Made by a program: the position numbers and the translations under genes
Part shown: piece after piece, positions 34,283 through 44,009 of the stretch
Layout: every line of letters begins with the position of its first letter
Position numbering within the stretch: position 1 is the first letter of the stretch
Assembly: GCA_015231615.1 (NCBI GenBank)
Contig: JADGBE010000023.1
Location: forward strand, 1 to 51,720
Length of the DNA stretch: 51,720 nucleotides
Origin: Desulfamplus sp.
GTDB taxonomy: Bacteria; Desulfobacterota; Desulfobacteria; Desulfobacterales; Desulfobacteraceae
Direction of reading: 5' to 3'
Notes under the pieces: model-generated
Told to the model about the DNA's origin: nothing
What the model saw: only the letters and a program-made list of their open reading frames with translations
Database searches by the model: none

Positions 34283-34327
34283 TAGTTTCTATCCTAACTT
34301 TTTCAAATAATTTAGAATCATTAATAG

Positions 34328-34573
34328 TTAATCTTTTGTTCTTCTTGTCGTATGAAAAATCGCAGCAACGCAGAAAACAGTGCTAACTCCAGCTCCAACG
34401 GTTGCCTCAGTAAAAGCTACGTCAACCGCCCCCATAACAGTCCACAAAAGACAGAGAAAAAAACTGTATGCTCCGAGAATAATAGCAGAGCTTAATAAAT
34501 CTGAAACGGTGATAGCAGCAATCGCACTTATAATAATCAATACTAAAATAATTAGATCAATTGGTATTATCAT
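34328..34573 (-). CDS. DUF4040 / MbhD-like subunit of the antiporter
   Basis: An 81-aa protein with three hydrophobic segments. AFTEATVGAGVSTVFCVAAI is the conserved DUF4040 element, with an acidic residue within the membrane. In Mrp complexes this domain lies in the C-terminal half of MrpA; in Mbh, Mbs and Mbx complexes it is a separate subunit, MbhD. Its position between mnhG and mnhB matches the Mbh order. Confidence 0.87.
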   Translation of the reverse strand: MIIPIDLIILVLIIISAIAAITVSDLLSSAIILGAYSFFLCLLWTVMGAVDVAFTEATVGAGVSTVFCVAAIFHTTRRTKD

Positions 34574-34597
34574 TGTGTTCTAACCTTATCTTAAAAT

Positions 34598-34912
34598 TTA
34601 TTTCTTTTGCCACGGTTTAAGACCAGCTCTTATACCAGCATCAACAATTGCATGAGTTGCTGTAGGGCCTGTAAGAAATACAAATACAACTATAAATATA
34701 ATTTTTAATGCTGAGAGAAAGTTTCCAAGTGTAAATTCGTTTAGAGCTAAAATAGCAAGACCAGACATTGAAAGTAAGAGTCCCATAGTGTCAATAATCC
34801 CAGCAGCCTGGAGTCTTGAGTAAAAATCTGGGAGACGTATCATGCCTATAGAGCCAACAAGAAAGAAAAATAATCCACCAGCAATCAATATTCCTGAAAT
34901 ATAAACTATCAT
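34598..34912 (-). CDS. mnhG: Mrp antiporter subunit G
   Basis: A 104-aa protein with the MnhG/PhaG signature: GGLFFFLVGSIGMIRLPDFY, then SRLQAAGIIDTMG, and VFLTGPTATHAIVDAGIRAG. Three helices. AGAGGG precedes the start. It is a structural part of the Mrp complex. Confidence 0.93.
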   Translation of the reverse strand: MIVYISGILIAGGLFFFLVGSIGMIRLPDFYSRLQAAGIIDTMGLLLSMSGLAILALNEFTLGNFLSALKIIFIVVFVFLTGPTATHAIVDAGIRAGLKPWQKK

Positions 34913-35008
34913 AAACCCTCTTTAATCATATCTGCTAATTTTATAATCTGTTTAAAATCAAGTTGTTAAATTCTATCAAATCTGTCCTATCACATTATTC
35001 ACAATGAT

Positions 35009-35302
35009 TTAACTATCTTGGGACTCCATATCTTCTGTTAAGCCTTTACTTTTATGGAAATATCTTGATGCAGCAAGAACTGATATAAAATTTAACAGTG
35101 CGTATGCAAGGGCAATATCAATAAACATATCAACACGTTTGTATAAAAAACCAATCATAATAAGAAGTACTGTAGTCTGTGTTCCGATAGAATTTACACC
35201 CATAAATCGGTCAAGAACTGTAGGTCCCATGACTGTCCTGTAAAGAGGAATAGCCATTAACAAAGAGAGAACAATTGAAGAATATAAAATTAAATTATCC
35301 AT
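35009..35302 (-). CDS. mnhF: Mrp antiporter subunit F
   Basis: A 97-aa MnhF/PhaF protein with three helices and the family segment GPTVLDRFMGVNSIGTQTTV followed by IDIALAYALLNFISVLAASR. It lies between mnhE and mnhG as in other Mrp operons. Confidence 0.93.
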   Translation of the reverse strand: MDNLILYSSIVLSLLMAIPLYRTVMGPTVLDRFMGVNSIGTQTTVLLIMIGFLYKRVDMFIDIALAYALLNFISVLAASRYFHKSKGLTEDMESQDS

Positions 35303-35329
35303 GATATTTTATACCTATTTATATAAAAA

Positions 35330-35830
35330 TTAATCTCTAAACAATGCTTCAACTTTTTTACCCATATCTCCGGGAAGTGAATTTGCACACTCATCATCAA
35401 TAGCATGCACAGCCATATCACCATATGTATTAAGAACAACTGTTATGGTACCGGGTGTAAGGGTTATTGAGTTAGCAAAGGTTACTAATCCGACATTATC
35501 TCTCATTTTGCTTTTTATCTTTATAATTTTAGGATTAATTTTATTGTGGATATCAGGACTAAAAATAATAGGTATCATGTGAATAGTAGAGAGGACGATC
35601 TGCCAAATAAGCCACGGGATATATAAAGTAAAACCCATAAAAAGCCTTATAAATCTCGAAATATCTGATGTTACTATAAGAAAATCTGATGTAACCCATG
35701 AGACCAACAAACATGAAAATATTCCAAGTGAGAGGTGAAATAGATCGAATTTTCCGGAAAATATAACCCAAAAAAGAAAAAGAATGGAAAAGGTGATACA
35801 GAAAGTGATGATTCGTTGTTTTGTTTTCAA
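35330..35830 (-). CDS. mnhE: Mrp antiporter subunit E
   Basis: A 166-aa MnhE protein: N-terminal membrane helices, PWLIWQIVLSTIHMIPIIFS, then the soluble end with VGLVTFANSITLTPGTITVV and AVHAIDDECANS. It starts with TTG at 35830, supported by GGAGAG. It is the first gene of the operon mnhE-F-G-DUF4040-B-C-D-D-small-small-D. All 11 genes are on the minus strand with short gaps. The promoter should lie at 35831-35885; I see no clear consensus there. Confidence 0.92.
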   Translation of the reverse strand: MKTKQRIITFCITFSILFLFWVIFSGKFDLFHLSLGIFSCLLVSWVTSDFLIVTSDISRFIRLFMGFTLYIPWLIWQIVLSTIHMIPIIFSPDIHNKINPKIIKIKSKMRDNVGLVTFANSITLTPGTITVVLNTYGDMAVHAIDDECANSLPGDMGKKVEALFRD

Positions 35831-35885
35831 TATAAACTCTCCATAAGGCTTTTGACTGATGAAGTATAACTAAGGGATAGGAAAT

Positions 35886-35924
35886 TAAATTATTTGGTTC
35901 AGAAAATATTAACCAAATAATTTA
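35886..35924 (-). terminator. Hairpin between the U32 peptidase gene and the mnh operon
   Basis: TAAATTATTTGGTT (35886-35899) pairs perfectly with AACCAAATAATTTA (35911-35924); the loop is 11 bases. On the minus strand it follows the U32 peptidase gene and precedes mnhE. The T run after it is weak, so it may instead be an operator of the mnh operon. Confidence 0.55.
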
Positions 35925-35990
35925 GATAATTGACATATTCAAAAAAAAATAAAAAAGCAAGTATTTTATTATATGTAATAACAATTTATT

Positions 35991-38396
35991 TTATAATAGA
36001 CCAATCTCCCAATTCCACAAACCTGGACGTTGTTTCATATTAAGATTGTTAGAAATTGGCTCATCAATATTTAAAAATAGCCTGTATCCTGCATCTTTAA
36101 GTAGCTCTCTATTATTTGAGAGATCAAGTTGCCAATTTGGGAAAACCCAAAAATTTTTATCTTTCTTCATAACCCATGAACTTTCTCCTCTTGGGCTTAC
36201 AAAAAGTTGATTTGGAACGATTTCGTCAGATACTATTCTGGATATTGCAAGTGGGAAATTGCCTTTTACAATAATGCCAAGCGGAAGAGGCGATTTTGCA
36301 GGAAGAGATAGAAAGTCATCCTTTCCAAGCTCAGGAGCTACAAAGACTCCTGAAAATCCAGATTTTTTTAAAAACTCTATATAGGCAACATTCCCAACAT
36401 TACAAAATGGACCTGCCCATAGATTAAGGTTATTTAAGTTATTTTTAATTTGATGTTTATTGAAAATATCGCCTTGTTTAGAATCAGATGGTTCCTGATT
36501 GAGTTTATTAGATTTTTGAGAAAGCAAGAATCTATTGAAACAAGATATTTGCCAAGGAATATTCAGAACAAAGTTCTTAGTGCCTGCTAATAGGACAGTC
36601 TGCAATGTCTCATAAAAACTATTCTCGTTAGATGACCAGACAACTGGTGGAAGAAACCACCAAATCTCTTTAAGTTTTTTAGGGGAACACCGTTTAATTG
36701 AATTTTCAGATAACCACAATCCACCTTTTATAGATGAACTACCAATTTTTTTTATCTTGGATTCATCTCCTTGACCATAAAGACATAACTCAGAATATCT
36801 TAAGCTATTTTTAGAAATGGTTGTTTCAAAATTTGTCCTTTTTTTTCCTTTTCCTGAATAGATGATTAATGGATAATTTTTATCAAAGCTGTCATCAACA
36901 TCTTGTAACCTAATATCAAAATCTTGTGGTCTAACATCTGGCGAACTATATTTATCAAATTCCGCCTCAAGCTCATTAATAAGCTGCCAAACCTCTTTTT
37001 CACGTCTATCCACAATAAATACAGGAGTGCCTTTTTTGAACCCTATTTTTATATCATTGTTATATCTATTTTTTTTATCAACTATTGGTATATCATTAAC
37101 AGATAATGCTAAATCACTGTTATTAGATTTTAGTTTGGTTTGTTTGTTATGTGTAAATTTATTGGTTTTAATTTGCTGAAGGATAAATCGTCCTTTTTTG
37201 GGAACAGACATTGTAACCTTTTGGATAGTGTGAAAATTGTCATCTTCATATCCTATCCTTATAAGGTCATCTTTTAACAACAATTCTCTTGTTATAAAAT
37301 TAGGAACATTAGGCTTTAAATTTTCTCCCCCATATCTTATTCTTCCTGCAAAAAGGCCAGAACCAGTCTCAACATTTTTATCTTTATTAAGAGGATTAAT
37401 TGGATTTTGTTCAAGGAGATTATAGTGGGTTGAGGGTCGTCCAAGGGCATACTCAAGAAATGATAGGGCTATTTTTTTCTCAGTAGGATCATCGCCATGA
37501 TCTCTTAGCATCTTGTATGCTTTTACTGTGTAAAAAACATAATGGGGACTTTTTTTCCTCCCCTCAATTTTCCATGTTGTTACACCATTAATAGTTTTTA
37601 GAACTTTGACAAGAACATCAGCGGAAAAATCAAGACATGAAAAGAATCTTTGCTCTGTTAGCAGAGATTTTGGTCTATCTTGCTCTTGAGGAGGGGTCAT
37701 TTTTTTAGGTTCTTGGAAGTTCCTTAGTTTTGAAGAAGATTGTAGTTCTTGTTTAAACTCTTGTGATTGTTTATAGAGTCTTCTGCATGGCTGGACACAT
37801 CGTCCCCTAAGTCCGCTCCTTCCACCAAACCAACTGCTCCAATAGCATCTTCCTGATACAGCGTAGCAAAGAGCACCATGAATAAATACCTCAAGGTCAA
37901 GTCCATCTGGCTTTTTTTCTGCCATGAGCTTTATTTCGTCAATAGATAGTTCCCGAGGTAAGACAACTCTGTTAAACCCCGCATCTAAAGCAGATTCAAG
38001 TCCCATTGAAAATGAGCAGTTGCCAAGGGTGGAGAGATGGAACTCGCCTTTAAAGCCAACATTGCGTGCAATCTCGATAAGACCAGGGTCTTGTATAATT
38101 AGAGCGTGTGGACGGACATATTTGGCGATTTTGGCAATCGTTCGTGATGCCTGTTCAAGCTCGTTATTTTTAACAAGTGAGTTAAAAGCAACATAAAGTT
38201 GGACATTTTTGCTTCTTGCCAAAGCATTAAGCCTTGAAAGCTCCTCAATACTAAAATTTTCAGCCTCCATTCTGGCTGAAAATTTTTTTAACCCGCAGTA
38301 AATAGCATCTGCCCCAGCAGCAATAGCAGCAAAAAATGAATATTTATCACCTGCTGGGGCAAGAATTTTAGGTTTAACTGTTTTTATATTATTCAT
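35991..38396 (-). CDS. U32 family peptidase-like protein (long form with C-terminal extension)
   Basis: About 801 aa from ATG 38396; TTG 38405 is an alternative. The N-terminal TIM-barrel part begins PKILAPAGDKYSFFAAIAAG and carries the U32 signature LEVFIHGALCYAVSGRCYWS, then GRSGLRGRCVQPCRRLYK with the cluster cysteines. The long form has a DUF3656-like middle and a second barrel-like end. Related proteins (YhbU, RlhA, TrhP) act in RNA hydroxylation or prenylcarboxylate-linked modification rather than collagen digestion, so a tRNA or rRNA modification role is likely but not shown. Low-complexity linkers (near 225-245 and 640-660) are unusual. Confidence 0.87.
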   Translation of the reverse strand: MNNIKTVKPKILAPAGDKYSFFAAIAAGADAIYCGLKKFSARMEAENFSIEELSRLNALARSKNVQLYVAFNSLVKNNELEQASRTIAKIAKYVRPHALIIQDPGLIEIARNVGFKGEFHLSTLGNCSFSMGLESALDAGFNRVVLPRELSIDEIKLMAEKKPDGLDLEVFIHGALCYAVSGRCYWSSWFGGRSGLRGRCVQPCRRLYKQSQEFKQELQSSSKLRNFQEPKKMTPPQEQDRPKSLLTEQRFFSCLDFSADVLVKVLKTINGVTTWKIEGRKKSPHYVFYTVKAYKMLRDHGDDPTEKKIALSFLEYALGRPSTHYNLLEQNPINPLNKDKNVETGSGLFAGRIRYGGENLKPNVPNFITRELLLKDDLIRIGYEDDNFHTIQKVTMSVPKKGRFILQQIKTNKFTHNKQTKLKSNNSDLALSVNDIPIVDKKNRYNNDIKIGFKKGTPVFIVDRREKEVWQLINELEAEFDKYSSPDVRPQDFDIRLQDVDDSFDKNYPLIIYSGKGKKRTNFETTISKNSLRYSELCLYGQGDESKIKKIGSSSIKGGLWLSENSIKRCSPKKLKEIWWFLPPVVWSSNENSFYETLQTVLLAGTKNFVLNIPWQISCFNRFLLSQKSNKLNQEPSDSKQGDIFNKHQIKNNLNNLNLWAGPFCNVGNVAYIEFLKKSGFSGVFVAPELGKDDFLSLPAKSPLPLGIIVKGNFPLAISRIVSDEIVPNQLFVSPRGESSWVMKKDKNFWVFPNWQLDLSNNRELLKDAGYRLFLNIDEPISNNLNMKQRPGLWNWEIGLL

Positions 38397-38500
38397 TAAT
38401 TTCAACTTTATTTATCTATATTCGTATTATCTATAATTCGTAATTGAACTTTGAATATCTCTTATTTTATTTTCTGAGGGCTATGAATAGTATGAAGAGT

Positions 38501-40531
38501 TTACTTAACTTTTCCGATATTTAGCTTCTGTCCTAAAACTCGTACTTTTTTTAGTATTTTGAAGACAGTTTCGGGCATACCTTCTGGAAGATCAACTGTA
38601 GTATAATTTTCGTGAATAACAACATTATTAATGAATTTACCATCTAAACCAGCTTCATTAGCAATTGCCCCAACAATATCTCCAGCTTTTACGTTGTGAA
38701 TATTACCAACGTCTAACTGAAATCGCTCCATTCCTTTGGCAACTTGGGGCATCATTTTATCACTTGTTAAATTAGTTTTACCTCTCTTTACCTCTTTTTT
38801 TATCTTATCTTTTACATCTTCTTTTATTTTATATTCTATCTCTTGCTTTATCTTATCTGTTGTCTCATCTTTCACTTCTTCTAATTTTCTTTTTTTAACC
38901 TTAACTACTTGAACAGGCTCTTTTTTGTCATAAGATTTTTCTTGTAATCTATGCTTTTTCTTTTTTGGTTCTGATTTTTCTATTGATGTGTAATCTATTG
39001 CTCCTGAATAAATAGCATCAATTTGAACAGGCTCTTTTTTGTCATAAGATTTTTCTTGCAATCTTTGCTTTTTCTTCTTTGGTTCTGATTTTTCTATTGA
39101 TGTGTAATCTATTTTTGCTGAATCAATAGCATTATCAAGACCTTTCTTCTCCGATTCAGGAAGAAATAAGGGTTTGCCTCCATTAACCAAAATGGCAAGT
39201 GCAGCAGAAATATCCAACAATGGAATATCTTGCTCTTGCTGATACTCTTCAATAAGTTCGCGGAATTGTGATATTTCTTCAGAAGCAACTTTATCTGTAA
39301 TACGCTGCTTAAAGGCAGAAATACGTTTATTGGTGATTGCTCTTTTGCTTGGCAAACTCATCATCTCAATTTTCTGACGCGTTGTTTTCTCAATAACCTT
39401 TAGCATCCACATCTCTCTTTGAGAGACAAATAAAATAGCATCACCACTTCTTCCTGCTCTTCCAGTTCTTCCAATTCTATGGATATAAGATTCAGCCTCT
39501 GTTGGAATATCGTAATTTATAACGTGGCTTATACGATCAACATCTAATCCTCTTGCTGCTACATCAGTTGCTACGACAATATCGATTTTTCCATTTTTGA
39601 ACCGCTCAATTGTCCGCTCTCTTGATTTTTGGGCAATATCGCCATTTAACGCCTCTGTTGCATATCCGCGAGCCTCTAACTTTTCAGCAAGTTCAACAGT
39701 TGCAGTTTTTGTACGGACAAAAACAAGAATGGCATCAAAATCCTCAGCTTCAAGAATTCGCGTTAAGGCATCAAGTTTGTCAGTTCCTTTGACCATCCAG
39801 AAACGCTGACGTATTGTGTCAGCAGTCATGGTTTTAACTTGAATCGTAATCTCTTCAGGATTTGTCAGATATTGACGGGCGATAGAGCGGATTGCTGGTG
39901 GCATTGTAGCTGAAAATAGTGCCATCTGACGATTTGGAGGTGTCTGTTCAAGTATCCATTTAACGTCATCAATAAAGCCCATTCTGAGCATCTCATCAGC
40001 TTCGTCAAGAACCAAACAGGTTAGCTCACTTAAGTCTAATGTGCCGCGTTTCATGTGATCCATCAATCTTCCGGGAGTTCCCACCACAACATGGAGTCCA
40101 CGCTTTAGTTGTTTAAGCTGGACATCATAAGATTGTCCACCATAAATAGGGAGAACATGAAAATCCTTCATACGGGCAGCATAACCTTTAAACGATTCTG
40201 CCACCTGAATTGCAAGCTCTCTTGTTGGAGTAATTACAAGCACCTGTGGATTTTTCTTTTTAAGATCAATACGAGATAAAAGAGGAAGGGCAAATGCAGC
40301 AGTTTTGCCAGTTCCTGTTTGAGCTTGACCCACAACATCTTTTCCAGACATAACATGAGGAATAATTAAAGATTGAATAGATGTTGGTGTCTCATATCCA
40401 ATGTCATCTAATGCTTTTAATACTGTTTTAGACAAATTCATTGAATTAAAACCAAATTCATCTATATTTGATATACTAAGTTCTTTTACACCTGACAAAT
40501 CAGATTCATTGTTGTTTTCTTCTTTGGGCAT
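38501..40531 (-). CDS. deaD: DEAD-box RNA helicase, DeaD/CsdA type, with DbpA-like RNA-binding tail
   Basis: A 676-aa helicase. The Q motif is GYETPTSIQ, motif I AQTGTGKTAAFALP, motif II LVLDEADEM, motif III LFSATMPP, and motif VI HRIGRTGRAGRSG, within about residues 30-395. A Lys/Glu-rich linker (about 490-600) contains two near-identical 38-residue units that start DYTSIEKSEPKKKK. The end (about 595-672) is a DbpA-type RRM (FQLDVGNIHNVKAGDIVGAI). Such helicases unwind rRNA during ribosome assembly and mRNA in the cold. Transcribed toward the U32 peptidase gene, 105 bases away. Confidence 0.92.
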   Translation of the reverse strand: MPKEENNNESDLSGVKELSISNIDEFGFNSMNLSKTVLKALDDIGYETPTSIQSLIIPHVMSGKDVVGQAQTGTGKTAAFALPLLSRIDLKKKNPQVLVITPTRELAIQVAESFKGYAARMKDFHVLPIYGGQSYDVQLKQLKRGLHVVVGTPGRLMDHMKRGTLDLSELTCLVLDEADEMLRMGFIDDVKWILEQTPPNRQMALFSATMPPAIRSIARQYLTNPEEITIQVKTMTADTIRQRFWMVKGTDKLDALTRILEAEDFDAILVFVRTKTATVELAEKLEARGYATEALNGDIAQKSRERTIERFKNGKIDIVVATDVAARGLDVDRISHVINYDIPTEAESYIHRIGRTGRAGRSGDAILFVSQREMWMLKVIEKTTRQKIEMMSLPSKRAITNKRISAFKQRITDKVASEEISQFRELIEEYQQEQDIPLLDISAALAILVNGGKPLFLPESEKKGLDNAIDSAKIDYTSIEKSEPKKKKQRLQEKSYDKKEPVQIDAIYSGAIDYTSIEKSEPKKKKHRLQEKSYDKKEPVQVVKVKKRKLEEVKDETTDKIKQEIEYKIKEDVKDKIKKEVKRGKTNLTSDKMMPQVAKGMERFQLDVGNIHNVKAGDIVGAIANEAGLDGKFINNVVIHENYTTVDLPEGMPETVFKILKKVRVLGQKLNIGKVK
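38911..39114 (-). repeat. 114-bp period tandem duplication in the helicase linker
   Basis: The stretch starting GAACAGGCTC at 38911 is repeated at 39025, offset 114 bases, with about 90 bases nearly identical (a few single-base changes). It codes for the two 38-residue Lys-rich units in the disordered linker. Confidence 0.88.
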
Positions 40532-40664
40532 TATATAATAACCTTATAAAATGTAAAAATATCATTGAGTAGATTAAAACTTCTTGAAAATATGTTAATA
40601 ATATTGTTTTTTTAGTAAATTCACAATGTTTTTTTAACTACATAGGGATACAGGAGGCCTTATT

Positions 40665-43600
40665 ATGAAAAAGCAATTATCAAATTTGATTATGATTTTA
40701 TCTGTTTTTTTCTCTATTTTTCTCTTTAAAGAGATACCTTGTAGTGCGGAAGAGTATGCTGGAAAGTTGGTTTTTTCAGAAGGAACTGTTCTTTTTTCTC
40801 TTGATAAGGGTAACTCTTGGGCTAATGTAAATCCAGAAATGGAGTTTCCTGAAGGTGCATACATAAAAGTAGGTTCTGATGGACAGGCAGCTTTGATGTT
40901 AAATGACAGATCGCAAATACGTCTCTCCGCAGGCTCTGTGCTATATTTAAAAAAACGAGGCTCTGCTCCTGATGAAAAGGTTAATAAATCGGGAGTTCTT
41001 GAGATGTTCTCTGGTAAATTGTGGTTCAGAAATAAACGCAAAGGTTCAAAGCCTGTGTTTGAGACGCCTGTTATTTCAGCAAGTATCAGAGGAACTGAGA
41101 TGGCTTTAGATGTTGCTGATGACGGTTCTTCCAATATTACAGTGCTTGAAGGTCAGGTAAGATGCACAAACTCACAAGGCGAGGCTATAATTGCAAGAGG
41201 TGAAGGTGTTACATCAAAAAAAGGTGAAGCACCTATAATAACAAAATTACTCAAGCCAGAAAAGAGCGTCCAATGGCTTCTTTTGACACCCGACATAAGA
41301 GGACCTGCTGATGAAAATGGTAAAATAACCAGTAGTATTGAAAAAAATGGAATTGAAACTGCTGAAAAAGCTATGGAGCTTTTTATTCAAGGAGAAGATA
41401 GCTCTCTTGAAACAGCACGGAATGCAGTAAAACTTGCTCCAAACAGAGCTTCAACTCATGTGGCATTAGCAACTATTTTGCAATCAAAAGGAAAATTTGA
41501 AGAGGCGTTAGAGAATGCAGAAAAAGCCAGAACTCTTGATCCTATTTCTATCCCAGCTTTGATAAGAACTGTTGAGCTTCTTTTAGGGCTTGATAAAGTT
41601 ACTCAAGCTGAAAATTTGGTGTTATCTTATAATAATACAAATAAAGAGATAGCAGATAAAGATGTTAGAATATCTATGTTGCAAGGCTATATCTCACTTA
41701 TAAGACTTGATTCAAAAAGGGCTGAAAAGCTATTTAGAGAGGCGATTGAGCAAAAAAGAGATTTAGCTTCTGCTTATTTAGGTCTTGGACTTGCATTATA
41801 TCATCAGAAAAAAACTTCCGAAGGTCTTCAAAATATGGAAAAAGCGTGTCTCTTAGAACCTCTTGCAGCATATCCTCACAACTATCTTGCTAAAGCTCAA
41901 TACGAGCTTGGAGAAAGATATGAAGCTGAAATTGAGTTAAAGCGGGCGGCAACTCTTGATCCAAACGACCCAACCCCCCACATGTATCTTGCAACCATTC
42001 TTGCAGACACCTACAGACCCGGAGAAGGCATTAAATCTTTAGAAAAATCCATAAGCCTTAATGATAATAAATTAATGACCCGTTCACGTTATCTGCTTGA
42101 TCAAGATAGAGCCTCAAAAAACATCTCTCTTGCATGGTCTTTAACTACAATGGGGCTTTACGAATGGGCAGATGCAAAGGGTGATCAAGCTGTATGGGAC
42201 GATGAGTCAAATAGTAGTGCATATATTTTTAGAGCTTCAAGAGCCCAGATTATGGGACAAGTTGATGCAGATACCATTGGAGACATGAAGCGGGCTGACC
42301 TTTTAAAGCCTGTTAATGCTAACACATACTCAAGCTACAACGATTATCAAAATCTTCTTGAAACTCCTGAAATCAAAGGAAATATTAATCTAAGTGGAGG
42401 CACAGACAACACAGGAGCTGGCATAGTAAATCTAAACGGCGGCAATTCAACTTTTGCGTTTAATGGCTCTGGAGGCTATAGAACTACAGACGGACCTTTT
42501 GAAGGAACAGGTAAATCATATTCTCAGGGTATGTTAAGTGTAAAAAAAGAGGTTGCTTATGGACATCAGGTTCTTGCAGAAGCACGTGCCATAAAAGGAG
42601 ATACGGAAGATAATTCTCCGTGGCAAGATAGCTTGATTCAACCAAGAGATATAAATGTTGATTATAATACTTTTTCAGGCTCAATTGGCTATCATTGGCG
42701 TCAAGGGGCTGGACGTGATTTAATGGCTCTTGTGCAAGGTGAAAAAAAAGATACTGGTATAGATGAATTTGCATATAAATATATGAACCCTGTATATGGG
42801 ACTATTTTTAACCATAAAAATTCTAGTAAAGATGGGGAAATATTTAGAAGTGAAATTGTCGAGTTGTTTCAATTCACAAATCAAAATTTTGGAAAGCACA
42901 CATTTACTTTTGGTATATCTCAATCAATAAATAGCTCTTCATTGAGTCTAAAAGATGAATCATTTTTTGATCAAAATGATTTGAAACCTTATTATTCAGA
43001 TAAATCTAATTCAGATAATCCTGAAAAAAGAGAGGGTAAAATTTTTATAAGGGATATATGGGAATTTTCTGAAGGTTTTAAGTTTGATGTAGGTATAGCT
43101 TGGTGTAATCTTGAGAATATATTTTTAAGTGAAGACTATAAAAATTACGAAACAACAACTCAAAACAAGTTTGAAGATAAAAATGAGTTACTCCCACATA
43201 TTGGTTTTATGTGGCAAATATCACTATCTGACACAATAAGAGCTGGATACTTTAAGGAATCAGAACCTGAATATTTAGGAGGAACATTACAACCAGTTGA
43301 AATGGCTGGTTTTTCAAAAATATTTGGTTCAGACCAAGGGACATTCACAGATTTTTATGGTGTAGGTTGGGATAGGCAATGGTCTTCTAATTTATTTACA
43401 AGAGCTGAAATTTCCCATAGAGATAGAGAATTCCCTGGAATGTTCGCATCTCATGCTGGCAATGATGGAATTGCTACTGAAGTGAAAAATCGTTTCTGGT
43501 ACAAAGAGACACAGGATATTGCACGCTTTACATTTGAATATCTTATAACAGATCAGCTTGCAATGGCTCTTACATATCAGTTCACAGACCACAATACAGA

Positions 43601-43925
43601 GAGTGGAGATGATAGAAATCGCATAGACAACGATTTTGGTGCAACATTTACTTGGGTTCACCCTGCTGGTTGGAGATTACAAAATACATGGTGGTATATG
43701 AATCAGAAAGAAAAGAGTGGTTACCTGAATCCTGTTGATGAGGATTTTATAATTGCAAGCATATCTGGTGAAAAATCTCTATTGGATAAAAAATTGCTTC
43801 TTGTTGCTAAATGGGAAAATATTTTTGATGAGGAATATACCTATCTTATTTCTGACACTACAGAAAGCACTCAGCTTCCGTGGCAGGGGTCTTATGGATT
43901 GATTGCGTTACAGTGGAATTTTTAG
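40665..43925 (+). CDS. FecR-domain / TPR / outer-membrane barrel protein
   Basis: A 1086-aa exported protein. A signal peptide covers residues 1-28 (NLIMILSVFFSIFLFKEIPC, cleaved near CSAEE). A FecR domain follows (about 35-185), with the diagnostic FETPVISASIRGTEMALDV. TPR-like repeats run from about 225 to 480 (ASTHVALATILQSKGKFEEA, ASAYLGLGLALYHQKK, PHMYLATILADTYRPGEG). The last 500 residues are rich in aromatic beta strands and end IALQWNF, a terminal phenylalanine typical of outer-membrane barrels. CAGGAGG supports the start. The barrel resembles TonB-type or porin barrels, but no plug domain is seen. It is followed after 84 bases by the secreted repeat protein. Confidence 0.8.
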   Translation: MKKQLSNLIMILSVFFSIFLFKEIPCSAEEYAGKLVFSEGTVLFSLDKGNSWANVNPEMEFPEGAYIKVGSDGQAALMLNDRSQIRLSAGSVLYLKKRGSAPDEKVNKSGVLEMFSGKLWFRNKRKGSKPVFETPVISASIRGTEMALDVADDGSSNITVLEGQVRCTNSQGEAIIARGEGVTSKKGEAPIITKLLKPEKSVQWLLLTPDIRGPADENGKITSSIEKNGIETAEKAMELFIQGEDSSLETARNAVKLAPNRASTHVALATILQSKGKFEEALENAEKARTLDPISIPALIRTVELLLGLDKVTQAENLVLSYNNTNKEIADKDVRISMLQGYISLIRLDSKRAEKLFREAIEQKRDLASAYLGLGLALYHQKKTSEGLQNMEKACLLEPLAAYPHNYLAKAQYELGERYEAEIELKRAATLDPNDPTPHMYLATILADTYRPGEGIKSLEKSISLNDNKLMTRSRYLLDQDRASKNISLAWSLTTMGLYEWADAKGDQAVWDDESNSSAYIFRASRAQIMGQVDADTIGDMKRADLLKPVNANTYSSYNDYQNLLETPEIKGNINLSGGTDNTGAGIVNLNGGNSTFAFNGSGGYRTTDGPFEGTGKSYSQGMLSVKKEVAYGHQVLAEARAIKGDTEDNSPWQDSLIQPRDINVDYNTFSGSIGYHWRQGAGRDLMALVQGEKKDTGIDEFAYKYMNPVYGTIFNHKNSSKDGEIFRSEIVELFQFTNQNFGKHTFTFGISQSINSSSLSLKDESFFDQNDLKPYYSDKSNSDNPEKREGKIFIRDIWEFSEGFKFDVGIAWCNLENIFLSEDYKNYETTTQNKFEDKNELLPHIGFMWQISLSDTIRAGYFKESEPEYLGGTLQPVEMAGFSKIFGSDQGTFTDFYGVGWDRQWSSNLFTRAEISHRDREFPGMFASHAGNDGIATEVKNRFWYKETQDIARFTFEYLITDQLAMALTYQFTDHNTESGDDRNRIDNDFGATFTWVHPAGWRLQNTWWYMNQKEKSGYLNPVDEDFIIASISGEKSLLDKKLLLVAKWENIFDEEYTYLISDTTESTQLPWQGSYGLIALQWNF

Positions 43926-44009
43926 TTGTTTTTAGATATAATTGGAATATAAAGACCAAAGTGTTGTTTAAACAAATACAATGATTTATTAATTATTAAA
44001 GGAGAATTT

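Noticed and set aside
29349..35830. Respiratory complex I (nuo) or membrane hydrogenase operon
   Set aside because: The MrpD/NuoN-like proteins suggested this at first, but mnhE, mnhF, mnhG and mnhB are present and no NuoB/C/D/H/I or hydrogenase subunits are.
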